NCBI GenBank assembly: GCA_003646055.1
Contig: QNDZ01000085.1
Span: 1-7,098 of the forward strand
Direction: 5' to 3'
DNA: 7,098 bases
From: a bacterium
GTDB lineage: Bacteria > Hydrothermota > UBA3072 > B12-G15
In this document: piece after piece, positions 1 through 4,750 of the stretch
Layout: every line of letters begins with the position of its first letter
Numbering within the stretch: the first letter of the stretch is position 1
Made by a program: the position numbers and the translations under genes
The notes under the pieces: model-generated
What the model was told of the DNA's origin: nothing
The model's input: only the letters and a program-made list of their open reading frames with translations
Databases searched by the model: none

Positions 1-173
1 CTTCCTGTGTACTTCCTCCAGAATTCGTAGTGTTTTAATTCATCAAGGGCAATCTTTTTCAACACCTCACCATTCTTCCCCTTAACACGCCTTGCAAGGA
101 AGGAATAGATGATATACTCTGTCTTCTCCTCTCTCTGGAATGCTTCTAACTGCCTCAAAAGTTTAGCATCCAT
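1..173 (-). CDS. Ferritin-like (rubrerythrin/VIT1-type) protein, N-terminal part only
   Basis: The gene starts at ATG 173 and runs off the left edge of the window; 57 residues are visible. They resemble the first two helices of the ferritin-like domain found alone or fused to a VIT1/CCC1 iron/manganese transporter. E19 lies in helix 1 (EKTEYIIY), and helix 2 ends in E45-L-K-H48, the ExxH diiron signature, followed by YEFWRKYTG, a segment I recall from rubrerythrin/VIT1 fusions. The visible part therefore holds half of a carboxylate-bridged diiron site. Whether a membrane transporter follows cannot be seen. No Shine-Dalgarno sequence precedes the ATG. A near-consensus promoter ends 6 nt upstream, so the mRNA may be leaderless. 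The likely role is iron binding, storage or export, which would fit the neighbouring peroxide-defence genes. Family assignment is from motif memory over a short stretch. Confidence 0.7.
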   Translation of the reverse strand, partial: MDAKLLRQLEAFQREEKTEYIIYSFLARRVKGKNGEVLKKIALDELKHYEFWRKYTG

Positions 174-179
174 GGGAGT

Positions 180-208
180 ATTATAATGCAATCAGTTTAC
201 AATTTCAA
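180..208 (-). promoter_or_regulatory. Strong sigma-70-type promoter for the ferritin-like gene
   Basis: On the minus strand, TTGAAA (203-208) is followed by a spacer of exactly 17 nt and a perfect TATAAT (180-185). Six nucleotides (ACTCCC) separate the -10 box from the ATG at 173, so the expected transcription start is at or next to the A of the start codon. The -35 box begins 12 nt downstream of the preceding gene's stop codon. The spacer contains TTGTAAAC, the same 8-mer found in the operator of the peroxiredoxin promoter. Confidence 0.75.
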
Positions 209-220
209 GATTTATGGCTA

Positions 221-871
221 TCAAAAATACAGAATTCCCCATATAACATGCCAGACAATATCCGTCCAGAAATGAACCCCAACAGAGGCAAGAAATCCAT
301 ATTTTCTGAGGTGGTATGCGCAAACAATGGATAAAACACCGTTTAAGAGAAGAACCTCTACCATCAGGAGGGCTGGAACTTCACTGATCGTCTTAAAACC
401 ATACAGCATCATGATAGAGAGCAGATGACCCATTGCAAAAATGAAGGATGAAAATATGGAAACTATCCAGAAAACAGGATTCATCCATCTCTTTTTCAGG
501 AGTAGATAAGAGATGAGCCATACCCAGAACGGGATAAAAAACAGGCGAAATACTATCTCCTCCCCTATACCTGCGATGGCTGAAACAACAAGGGAGGTTG
601 GAAAAGGTGGGTGTGGCAGCATTCCAATGGAGTTGAACCTGCTGAAGATTTTATCTGAGAGAACAAAAAATAATCCTATACATAATCCTGCTTCCATAGG
701 GAACAGAAATCTTTCCTTGTTTGATACCTTCGGATCCCATATTTCAGCAAATCCAATCTTTTGTAAAAAAATAAGTCCGAGAAAACCAAGACCACCATAA
801 AAAATTAGCATAATAAAGGCGTTCACAATGGCAAGGATAGGTCTGGGGGCTGGCAATCCCTGTTCAGGCAA
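221..871 (-). CDS. CPBP-family intramembrane glutamic protease (CAAX protease-like)
   Basis: This is a polytopic membrane protein with the three motifs of the CPBP/ABI (Rce1-like) family: E104-E105-xxx-R109 (EEIVFR), F145-xxx-H149 (FAMGH), and H200-xxx-D204 (HFWTD). Numbering is from a TTG at 871. The motifs lie in hydrophobic helices, as in other members. Family members cleave within or near the membrane or act in bacteriocin immunity; the substrate here is unknown. The true start is uncertain. TTG 871 has no clear ribosome binding site. GTG 826 overlaps the stop of the upstream ORF (GTGA), but would lack a ribosome binding site too. The frame stays open far upstream of 871 and reads SAQGNFPSSLPEQGLPAPRP, a plausible juxtamembrane segment. 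I think the gene originally began at ATG 978 and that a frameshift near 897-906 has split off its signal peptide. Confidence 0.85.
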   Translation of the reverse strand: MPEQGLPAPRPILAIVNAFIMLIFYGGLGFLGLIFLQKIGFAEIWDPKVSNKERFLFPMEAGLCIGLFFVLSDKIFSRFNSIGMLPHPPFPTSLVVSAIAGIGEEIVFRLFFIPFWVWLISYLLLKKRWMNPVFWIVSIFSSFIFAMGHLLSIMMLYGFKTISEVPALLMVEVLLLNGVLSIVCAYHLRKYGFLASVGVHFWTDIVWHVIWGILYF

Positions 872-978
872 AGAAGATGGGAAATTACCCTGTGCAGAAA
901 CACATTGATACCCGCCAGTAAGGCAAGTGCAACAATCAAACCCATGTAAATTTTCATTGCTCTTTTCACTTTAACCAT
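823..978 (-). CDS. Signal-peptide fragment of the CPBP gene, or a separate 51-aa membrane peptide
   Basis: ATG 978 is preceded by AGGAAG at a good distance and opens a 51-residue ORF. It has a basic N-terminus (MVKVKR) and a hydrophobic core (GLIVALALLAGI, about residues 13-24), followed in this frame by a less convincing tail with C37 and C42. It overlaps the downstream CPBP ORF. If the frame changes at the GTGTTT around 897-906, the peptide instead continues as N-V-S-A-Q-G and joins the CPBP reading frame. That gives a classic signal peptide with a V-S-A cleavage site and a total of about 251 residues, normal for the family. I therefore read this mainly as the displaced 5' end of the CPBP gene. 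A genuine small membrane protein translationally coupled to it through the GTGA overlap remains possible. Confidence 0.55.
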   Translation of the reverse strand: MVKVKRAMKIYMGLIVALALLAGINVFLHRVISHLLCLNRDCQPPDLSLPL

Positions 979-1021
979 TTTTCTTCCTGATTTTACTGAT
1001 AAAAAACAACCCATCCATCAA

Positions 1022-1027
1022 ATTATA
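1022..1027 (-). promoter_or_regulatory. Possible -10 box of the CPBP gene
   Basis: TATAAT occurs on the minus strand, with an expected start near 1015 and a leader of about 37 nt before ATG 978. No convincing -35 lies 16-18 nt upstream. The bases there are AT-rich and close to the end of the inverted-repeat element at 1067. Confidence 0.35.
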
Positions 1028-1069
1028 TACTCTCCAACTCCCAATTTATTCACCACCCCACCCTAAGTA

Positions 1070-1091
1070 CCGAGCGTTCACAAGTTCACAA
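1070..1091 (+). repeat. Left terminal inverted repeat
   Basis: The sequence is CCGAGC followed by two tandem copies of GTTCACAA. It is the exact reverse complement of 1469-1490. With the outer bases GTA (versus GTG at the other end), the match extends to 24 of 25. Confidence 0.95.
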
Positions 1092-1320
1092 TTTATATCC
1101 CCTTACTCTTTCTTAATTTTTGCTTAAATTCATCCAATTAACTAAAAAACAGATTGTTATAAGTTATATCTATGTACCTATGATTGCTTGCCACTCTATT
1201 TTTGCTTTAAGTAGAGGATAACTATTCAAGTGTATCTTTTTTATTATACTGTGATATTTTTTTGAAAAGAATGTAAACAAGTTGGTCTAAAAATTTTATG
1301 TAAAGAATGAGGCTCAATGC

Positions 1321-1348
1321 TTGATATGTTTATTTTTGAGCATATTAT
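1321..1348 (+). promoter_or_regulatory. Possible rightward promoter inside the inverted-repeat segment
   Basis: TTGATA (1321-1326) and TATTAT (1343-1348) are separated by 16 nt, each one base from consensus. In the present orientation it would transcribe toward the 3' end of rubrerythrin, where no plus-strand gene exists. The -10 box lies inside the palindrome at 1340-1352. The surrounding AT-richness makes a chance match quite possible. Confidence 0.25.
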
Positions 1349-1352
1349 ATGC
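1340..1352. repeat. 13-bp perfect palindrome
   Basis: GCATAT-T-ATATGC is a perfect 6-1-6 inverted repeat inside the gene-free segment, overlapping the possible plus-strand -10 box. It could be a protein-binding site or chance in AT-rich DNA. Confidence 0.4.
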
Positions 1353-1468
1353 AAAAAGTCCAAAAATAGAATGAATTAAGAATGTATAAGGTGGAGAAGT
1401 ATTGGGTTAAAGTACAGGGTTAAGGTTCACAGTCCCTGGAGAAATGATAGAAAATGGTAATGATTGAG

Positions 1469-1490
1469 TTGTGAACTTGTGAACGCTCGG
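1469..1490 (-). repeat. Right terminal inverted repeat
   Basis: This is the inverted partner of 1070-1091: two tandem TTGTGAAC units followed by GCTCGG on the plus strand, 22 of 22 identical. It is separated from the rubrerythrin terminators by only a few bases. Confidence 0.95.
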
Positions 1491-1498
1491 CACCATAC

Positions 1499-1522
1499 AA
1501 AAAGGGGAGGCATAGCCTCCCC
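1499..1522 (-). terminator. Second intrinsic terminator of the peroxiredoxin-rubrerythrin operon
   Basis: A perfect 8-bp stem (GGGGAGGC at 1504-1511 with GCCTCCCC at 1515-1522) has a 3-nt loop. On the minus strand it is followed directly by TTTTT (1499-1503). It acts for leftward transcripts; on the plus strand no T-tract follows. Confidence 0.85.
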
Positions 1523-1523
1523 C

Positions 1524-1547
1524 AAAAAGCAGCATGCGTGATGCTGC
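1524..1547 (-). terminator. First intrinsic terminator of the peroxiredoxin-rubrerythrin operon
   Basis: A 7-bp stem (GCAGCAT at 1529-1535 with ATGCTGC at 1541-1547) and a 5-nt loop are followed on the minus strand by TTTTT (1524-1528). It begins 6 nt after the rubrerythrin stop codon. Confidence 0.85.
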
Positions 1548-1553
1548 AGGAAT

Positions 1554-2060
1554 TTATTCAAACTTTTTGAACTTCTCTGATGGAAGACCACAAACAGGAC
1601 ATTTATCAGGTGGTGTTCCTACATGGGTGTATCCACAAACAGGACATATATAAACCTCACCAACATCAGCATCGCTTCCCTTCTCCACCGCTTCCTTTGC
1701 CTTTTTGTAGAGTTCTGCATGTATCTTTTCAGCCTCAAGTGCATATTTAATTGATGTCCTTGCACCATCCTCACCCTGAAGTTCGGCAATGGCATCATAT
1801 GCTGGATACATCTCCTCAACCTCAAAGGTCTCACCTTCAATACCTGCTGATAGATTTTCAGGTGTCTTACCTATGTATCCCAGATTCCTTGCATGGTTCT
1901 TTGCATGTACATATTCTGCATAGGCAATTGCCCTGAATAGCCTTGCAACATTTGGATACCCTTCCCTCTCTGCCTCTTCACTGAATATAAGATACTTCAT
2001 GTGTGCCATGGATTCACCAGCAAATGCTTCACCAAGGGACTTCTCTGTCATCTTCTTCAT
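1554..2060 (-). CDS. rbr: Rubrerythrin
   Basis: This 168-residue cytosolic protein is expected to reduce H2O2 to water with electrons from rubredoxin. The N-terminal ferritin-like four-helix domain (about 1-125) carries the diiron ligands E16 (in AGES), E49 and H52 (EYVH), E83 (EEMYP) and E111/H114 (EKIH). The C-terminal rubredoxin-like domain (about 135-168) has an Fe(Cys)4 knuckle pair, C139-PV-C142 and C154-PV-C157. It is shorter than the classical Desulfovibrio protein (about 190 aa) and nearer the compact versions of thermophiles. Start ATG 2060 is supported by AAGGAG about 8 nt upstream. It is the second gene after peroxiredoxin, with an 11-nt gap, so the two are very probably one mRNA controlled by the PerR-type operators upstream of peroxiredoxin. 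Two terminators follow. Confidence 0.96.
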   Translation of the reverse strand: MKKMTEKSLGEAFAGESMAHMKYLIFSEEAEREGYPNVARLFRAIAYAEYVHAKNHARNLGYIGKTPENLSAGIEGETFEVEEMYPAYDAIAELQGEDGARTSIKYALEAEKIHAELYKKAKEAVEKGSDADVGEVYICPVCGYTHVGTPPDKCPVCGLPSEKFKKFE

Positions 2061-2071
2061 TTGTACTCTCC

Positions 2072-2716
2072 TTATTTCAGTTTCTTATGGCACAGCCACC
2101 AGTCAAAACAGTCATATTGTTCCATCCTCTTCTTTGCAGTCTCTTCGTCCATTGCTGGTGGTATTATAACCTCATCACCAATTATCTCATTCTCCGGCCA
2201 GTTTGCAGGTATTGCAACACCCTCTCTCTCAGAAACCTGGAACCCTTTAATCATCCTGAGTATTTCGTCCATGTTCCTTCCAAGTTCCTGTGGATAATAA
2301 AGGATTGCCCTTATAATACCCTTTGGGTCAACAATGAATACTGCCCTCACAGTATTCGTTCCCTTCCCTGGATGAATCAGGCCAAGTATGGAAGAAACCC
2401 TGCCCGTATCATCTGCAATCACAGGAAACTTTATTTCCACATTCAGGTTATCCTTTATCCACTGAATCCACTTTATATGGGAGAACACCTGGTCAATACT
2501 CAATCCTATAAGTTCTGTGTTGAGTTCCTTGAATTTATCATACCTTTTCTGGAAAGCCACAAACTCAGTGGTGCACACAGGCGTAAAATCCGCTGGATGA
2601 CTGAAAAGGATAAACCACTTCCCTCTGAACCGATCGGGTAACTTCATCTTTCCATGTGTTGTAACCACTTCAATCTCAGGGAACCTCGCCCCTAACAACG
2701 GCATTTTTCCTTCCAT
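2072..2716 (-). CDS. Peroxiredoxin, Prx6 type with three cysteines
   Basis: This 214-residue thioredoxin-fold peroxidase reduces H2O2 and organic peroxides. The peroxidatic site is P41-xxx-T45-xx-C48 ([13 protein letters not shown]), with the family arginine at R123 (TNTVRAVF). It has the long C-terminal domain of the Prx6 group and ends in C203-FDWWL-C209. Two tail cysteines six residues apart match the arrangement I recall for archaeal and thermophile Prx6 enzymes such as the Aeropyrum enzyme. There the distal cysteine resolves the peroxidatic one, so it probably works as a 2-Cys enzyme despite its 1-Cys family. ATG 2716 has AGGAGG 5 nt upstream. It is the first gene of the operon with rubrerythrin, behind its own promoter and paired operators in the 57-nt gap. 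The physiological reductant is not visible here. Confidence 0.95.
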   Translation of the reverse strand: MEGKMPLLGARFPEIEVVTTHGKMKLPDRFRGKWFILFSHPADFTPVCTTEFVAFQKRYDKFKELNTELIGLSIDQVFSHIKWIQWIKDNLNVEIKFPVIADDTGRVSSILGLIHPGKGTNTVRAVFIVDPKGIIRAILYYPQELGRNMDEILRMIKGFQVSEREGVAIPANWPENEIIGDEVIIPPAMDEETAKKRMEQYDCFDWWLCHKKLK

Positions 2717-2730
2717 GATAACCTCCTTTT

Positions 2731-2745
2731 TTGTAATGTTTACAA
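2731..2745 (-). promoter_or_regulatory. PerR-box-like operator 2 (start-site proximal)
   Basis: TTGTAA-ACA-TTACAA on the minus strand is a perfect 6-3-6 palindrome. It matches the Bacillus PerR consensus TTATAATNATTATAA at most positions, with changes at 3, 7 and 13. It covers the predicted transcription start (about 2743) and ends just before the AGGAGG of peroxiredoxin. Confidence 0.65.
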
Positions 2746-2747
2746 CT

Positions 2748-2762
2748 TAATAATAATTACAA
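2748..2762 (-). promoter_or_regulatory. PerR-box-like operator 1 (over the -10)
   Basis: TTGTAATTATTATTA on the minus strand differs from the PerR consensus only at positions 3 and 14. It covers the -10 box (2750-2755) and lies 2 bp from operator 2 (centres 17 bp apart). Occupancy should block RNA polymerase. Confidence 0.65.
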
Positions 2763-2777
2763 TTTAGAATTTGTCAA
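2750..2777 (-). promoter_or_regulatory. Promoter of the peroxiredoxin-rubrerythrin operon
   Basis: A perfect TTGACA (2772-2777) and TATTAT (2750-2755) are spaced 16 nt apart. The -35 box contains the TGA stop codon (2774-2776) of the upstream winged-helix gene, so the promoter is embedded in the end of the previous operon. Start expected near 2743, with a leader of about 27 nt including AGGAGG. Confidence 0.7.
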
Positions 2778-2959
2778 CCCCCTCTGGGTGCATAAAAACA
2801 TCTCTTGGGGGAATAGACAAGCCCTTCTTTTTTAAGTTCCTTAATAACCCTGGAAACCTCTTTACTATCCAGACCTGCCTCTTTTGCTATATCACCAGGC
2901 CCCATGGGTTTACCTTTCTTTTTCAGTATATTGAGGACAATCTTTTTTTGTATCGCCAT
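2774..2959 (-). CDS. Small winged-helix DNA-binding protein
   Basis: This 61-residue protein is essentially a single winged helix-turn-helix: helix 1 (about 3-15, KKIVLNILKKKG), helix 2 (20-28, GPGDIAKEAG), recognition helix (31-45, DSKEVSRVIKELKKEG) and a wing ending SPKRCFYAP. Many lysines fit nucleic-acid binding. There is no ligand domain. The only cysteine is C54 in the wing. I recall similar stand-alone proteins with a SPKRC-type ending in archaea and anaerobic bacteria, without a known function. It starts 6 nt after the flavodiiron protein stop, without a clear Shine-Dalgarno, so translation is probably coupled. It is the last gene of the perR operon and immediately precedes the promoter of peroxiredoxin, so a regulatory role on this locus is an inference worth noting. 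Confidence 0.8.
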   Translation of the reverse strand: MAIQKKIVLNILKKKGKPMGPGDIAKEAGLDSKEVSRVIKELKKEGLVYSPKRCFYAPRGG

Positions 2960-2965
2960 ATTCTG

Positions 2966-4150
2966 TTATAAAAGCCCTGCTTCACCATGTTTTTTAATCA
3001 CATTCTCAACAAGCGAATCCAGCGACCTGATGGATTCGGCATCAGGCAGGCCCTTTATCAAAACAGGTTCTATCAATTCAGCCTTTATATTACTAACAAG
3101 CCCCTTTATCTGTTCAACCATCATTCCACCCCAGCCAAATGAACCAACAAGGCCTATGTATTTTAGTTTGGGACGAAGTACATTCACAAGGAATGCTGCG
3201 TAAACAGCAAGGGGGTGTGCTCCACCAAGAAACTGAGGGGTGGCAAGGATAAGTGTTGCAGAATCAACAAGAGTCATTGCTAATTTACCTATATCTGTCA
3301 CAGAAAGGTCAAAGGGGAAAACCTCTATCCCATTCTCTGTAAGTCTGTCAATAAGATAATCCACCATCACCTTTGTGCTTCCATGCATGGATACATATGG
3401 AAGGACAACCTGATTCTTTACATTTTCAGAAGTCCAGTCAAGGTAGGCATTTATTATTATCTCTGGCTTCTTATAAACAGGCCCATGGCTTGGTGCTATT
3501 ATCATGGGATTTAGTGCTTTCACCTTATCAACATTCCTTCTAACGGTTGGTCTGAATGGCATCATAATCTCTGCATAGTATCTCTTGGCATCTTCAATCA
3601 CCCTGGGGTCTTCCTCAATAAAAGGAATGGTCCTGGCAAGGTGAGAGCCAAAAAAATCACAACTGAAGAGGATACCATCCTCCTCAAGGAATGTAACCAT
3701 TGTTTCAGGCCAGTGAACCCATGGCGTAAAAACAAATTTCAGTGTTCTATCACCAAGGGAAAGTTCCTCTCCATCAGATATGGTGATAAAATCCTCTTCT
3801 CTTAGATGGAGCAGGTCCTTGAGAAAGTTTTTGCACTTTTCATTGGTGACAACCTTTGCCATGGGATACCGTTCAAGAACAAACGGTATTGAGCCTGAAT
3901 GGTCCTGCTCTGCGTGATTGGCTATCACATAATCAATTTTCTCAACACCAAGTTCTTCAAGATTTTTGAAGAGGTCTTCCCTCTTTTCAGGGTCAACCGT
4001 GTCAATCAGGGCGGTTTTATCACTTCCCCTGATAACATAAGCATTATATGTGGTTCCATCAGGAAGCGGTATCAACTGGTCAAAGACCCTTCTCTCATTG
4101 TGGATAGCACCAACATAGAAAACCCTGTCATTCAGTTTGAATACTGCCAT
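2966..4150 (-). CDS. fprA: Flavodiiron protein (A-type oxygen/nitric oxide reductase)
   Basis: This 394-residue cytosolic enzyme reduces O2 to water (and/or NO to N2O) with electrons from rubredoxin. The N-terminal metallo-beta-lactamase-like domain (about 1-245) has the full diiron ligand set at canonical spacing: H79-x-E81-x-D83-H84, H146, D165, H222. The C-terminal flavodoxin domain (about 248-388) starts with the FMN phosphate loop S254-MHGSTK and contains the later loops around ATPQFLGGAHP and GSFGWGG. There is no fused rubredoxin or reductase, hence class A. The separate rubredoxin gene sits 3 nt upstream and is the obvious electron donor. ATG 4150 is preceded by GGGGTGA, which overlaps the rubredoxin stop codon, so the two are translationally linked. 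It belongs to the PerR-headed operon. Confidence 0.96.
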   Translation of the reverse strand: MAVFKLNDRVFYVGAIHNERRVFDQLIPLPDGTTYNAYVIRGSDKTALIDTVDPEKREDLFKNLEELGVEKIDYVIANHAEQDHSGSIPFVLERYPMAKVVTNEKCKNFLKDLLHLREEDFITISDGEELSLGDRTLKFVFTPWVHWPETMVTFLEEDGILFSCDFFGSHLARTIPFIEEDPRVIEDAKRYYAEIMMPFRPTVRRNVDKVKALNPMIIAPSHGPVYKKPEIIINAYLDWTSENVKNQVVLPYVSMHGSTKVMVDYLIDRLTENGIEVFPFDLSVTDIGKLAMTLVDSATLILATPQFLGGAHPLAVYAAFLVNVLRPKLKYIGLVGSFGWGGMMVEQIKGLVSNIKAELIEPVLIKGLPDAESIRSLDSLVENVIKKHGEAGLL

Positions 4151-4153
4151 AAT

Positions 4154-4312
4154 TCACCCCACTTTTTCAAAATTATCTTTACCTGCACCACACACAGGAC
4201 AGACCCAATCCTCTGGAAGATTCTCAAAATTGGTTCCAGAAGCAATACCACCATCAGGGTCTCCCTTCTCAGGGTCATAGATATATCCACATATCTTACA
4301 CCTGAACTTCAT
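4154..4312 (-). CDS. Rubredoxin
   Basis: This small electron carrier of 52 residues has a single Fe(Cys)4 centre: the first knuckle is C-K-I-C-G-Y (C5, C8 from this start), the second C-P-V-C-G (C38, C41). The conserved aromatic/acidic features [11 protein letters not shown] and [11 protein letters not shown] are present. Two adjacent ATGs exist (4315 and 4312). AGGAGG ends 2 nt before the first and 5 nt before the second, so 4312 is preferred. Its start overlaps the 3' end of perR by 17 nt, and its ribosome binding site lies inside the perR coding sequence. The stop is 3 nt before the flavodiiron gene. It should pass electrons from an NAD(P)H:rubredoxin reductase, not in this window, to the flavodiiron protein and rubrerythrin. 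Confidence 0.97.
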   Translation of the reverse strand: MKFRCKICGYIYDPEKGDPDGGIASGTNFENLPEDWVCPVCGAGKDNFEKVG

Positions 4313-4730
4313 CATCTCCTCCTTTTTTACCTTTACATATTCTGCATATACCTTTTAACAAAACCTCTCTCTCCGTAATGATGTGTCCATCAACAACATC
4401 ACCCTTCTGGGGAAGATTACAACTCAGATAAAGGTCGTATATCCTTCCACACTTTATACACTTAAAATGAACATGCTCGTCAGTATTCAGGTCATATCTT
4501 GTCTCATTGTGTCCAAGATTCAAAACCTTAACAAGCCCCTTTTCAGCAAAAAAGTTCAGGGTGTTGTAAATGGTTGTTCTTGAAAGGGTAGGTATCTCAT
4601 TGATAAGCCCTTGATAAACCTCTTCTGCTGTTGGATGAAGAGGATTCATCCTCAAAAACCTTAAGACCATAATCCTCTGGATTGAAGGTTTTATATTATG
4701 TGACCTTAAAAATTCCTTTTCATTTTCCAT
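4296..4730 (-). CDS. perR: PerR-type peroxide-sensing Fur-family repressor
   Basis: This 144-residue dimeric DNA-binding protein has an N-terminal winged helix (about 1-80; recognition helix around [17 protein letters not shown]) and a C-terminal metal/dimerisation domain. Aligned by spacing to Bacillus subtilis PerR (H37, D85, H91, H93, D104), the five regulatory-metal ligands are all present: H32, D80, H86, H88, D99. The structural zinc site is C91-xx-C94 and C129-xx-C132. Aspartate at the D104-equivalent position is the residue linked to iron-based H2O2 sensing in PerR, so this is PerR rather than Fur or Zur. It heads the operon with rubredoxin, flavodiiron protein and the winged-helix gene, and probably represses peroxiredoxin-rubrerythrin as well. 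No Shine-Dalgarno is present; the promoter suggests a leaderless mRNA. Confidence 0.93.
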   Translation of the reverse strand: MENEKEFLRSHNIKPSIQRIMVLRFLRMNPLHPTAEEVYQGLINEIPTLSRTTIYNTLNFFAEKGLVKVLNLGHNETRYDLNTDEHVHFKCIKCGRIYDLYLSCNLPQKGDVVDGHIITEREVLLKGICRICKGKKGGDDEVQV

Positions 4731-4735
4731 GGTCT

Positions 4736-4750
4736 AAATATAACATATTT
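4736..4750. repeat. Perfect 6-3-6 palindrome over the perR -10 box
   Basis: AAATAT-GTT-ATATTT (minus strand) is a perfect inverted repeat with the same 6-3-6 geometry as the operator at 2731-2745, but its half-sites do not match the PerR consensus. It covers the -10 box and could serve autoregulation. AT-richness makes chance possible. Confidence 0.4.

Larger units (their letters stand above)
1067..1493. mobile_element. Inverted-repeat-bounded, gene-free 427-bp segment (MITE-like or invertible)
   Basis: This is most of the gene-free stretch between the CPBP gene and the rubrerythrin terminators. Its ends are 25-bp inverted repeats (1067-1091 and 1469-1493) with one mismatch, and 22 bp are perfect. 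The interior is very AT-rich and encodes no protein: ATG-initiated frames are interrupted early on both strands. It holds a 13-bp palindrome (1340-1352), two GGGTTAA repeats 13 bp apart (1404-1410, 1417-1423) and a lone GTTCACA (1425-1431) echoing the terminal repeat. Size, terminal repeats and lack of genes fit a non-autonomous transposon (MITE). I see no target-site duplication, which argues against recent transposition. Other readings are an invertible regulatory segment or a decayed element. Its right end stops 5 bp before the T-tract of the last rubrerythrin terminator. Confidence 0.45.

Noticed and set aside
1070..1490. CRISPR-like repeats from the GTTCACAA units
   Set aside because: Only two short tandem units occur at each end, in inverted orientation, without regular spacers.
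1015..1553. Small protein, tRNA or structured RNA in the gene-free stretch
   Set aside because: ATG-initiated frames I checked stop within a few codons, no tRNA cloverleaf is evident, and the only strong hairpins are the two terminators.
1619..1840. Second minus-strand frame within rubrerythrin
   Set aside because: It is an out-of-frame shadow of rubrerythrin; the real frame has all diiron and cysteine ligands.
2003..2641. Long plus-strand open frame (about 212 codons)
   Set aside because: It lies antisense to the peroxiredoxin gene, whose family motifs and ribosome binding site are clear. The translated product has no recognisable pattern.
3899..4378. Plus-strand open frame of about 159 codons
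   Set aside because: It is antisense to the flavodiiron protein, rubredoxin and perR genes and shows no domain signature.
4736..4750. Calling the perR palindrome a PerR box
   Set aside because: Its half-sites do not match the TTATAAT-type consensus, so it is listed only as a palindrome.
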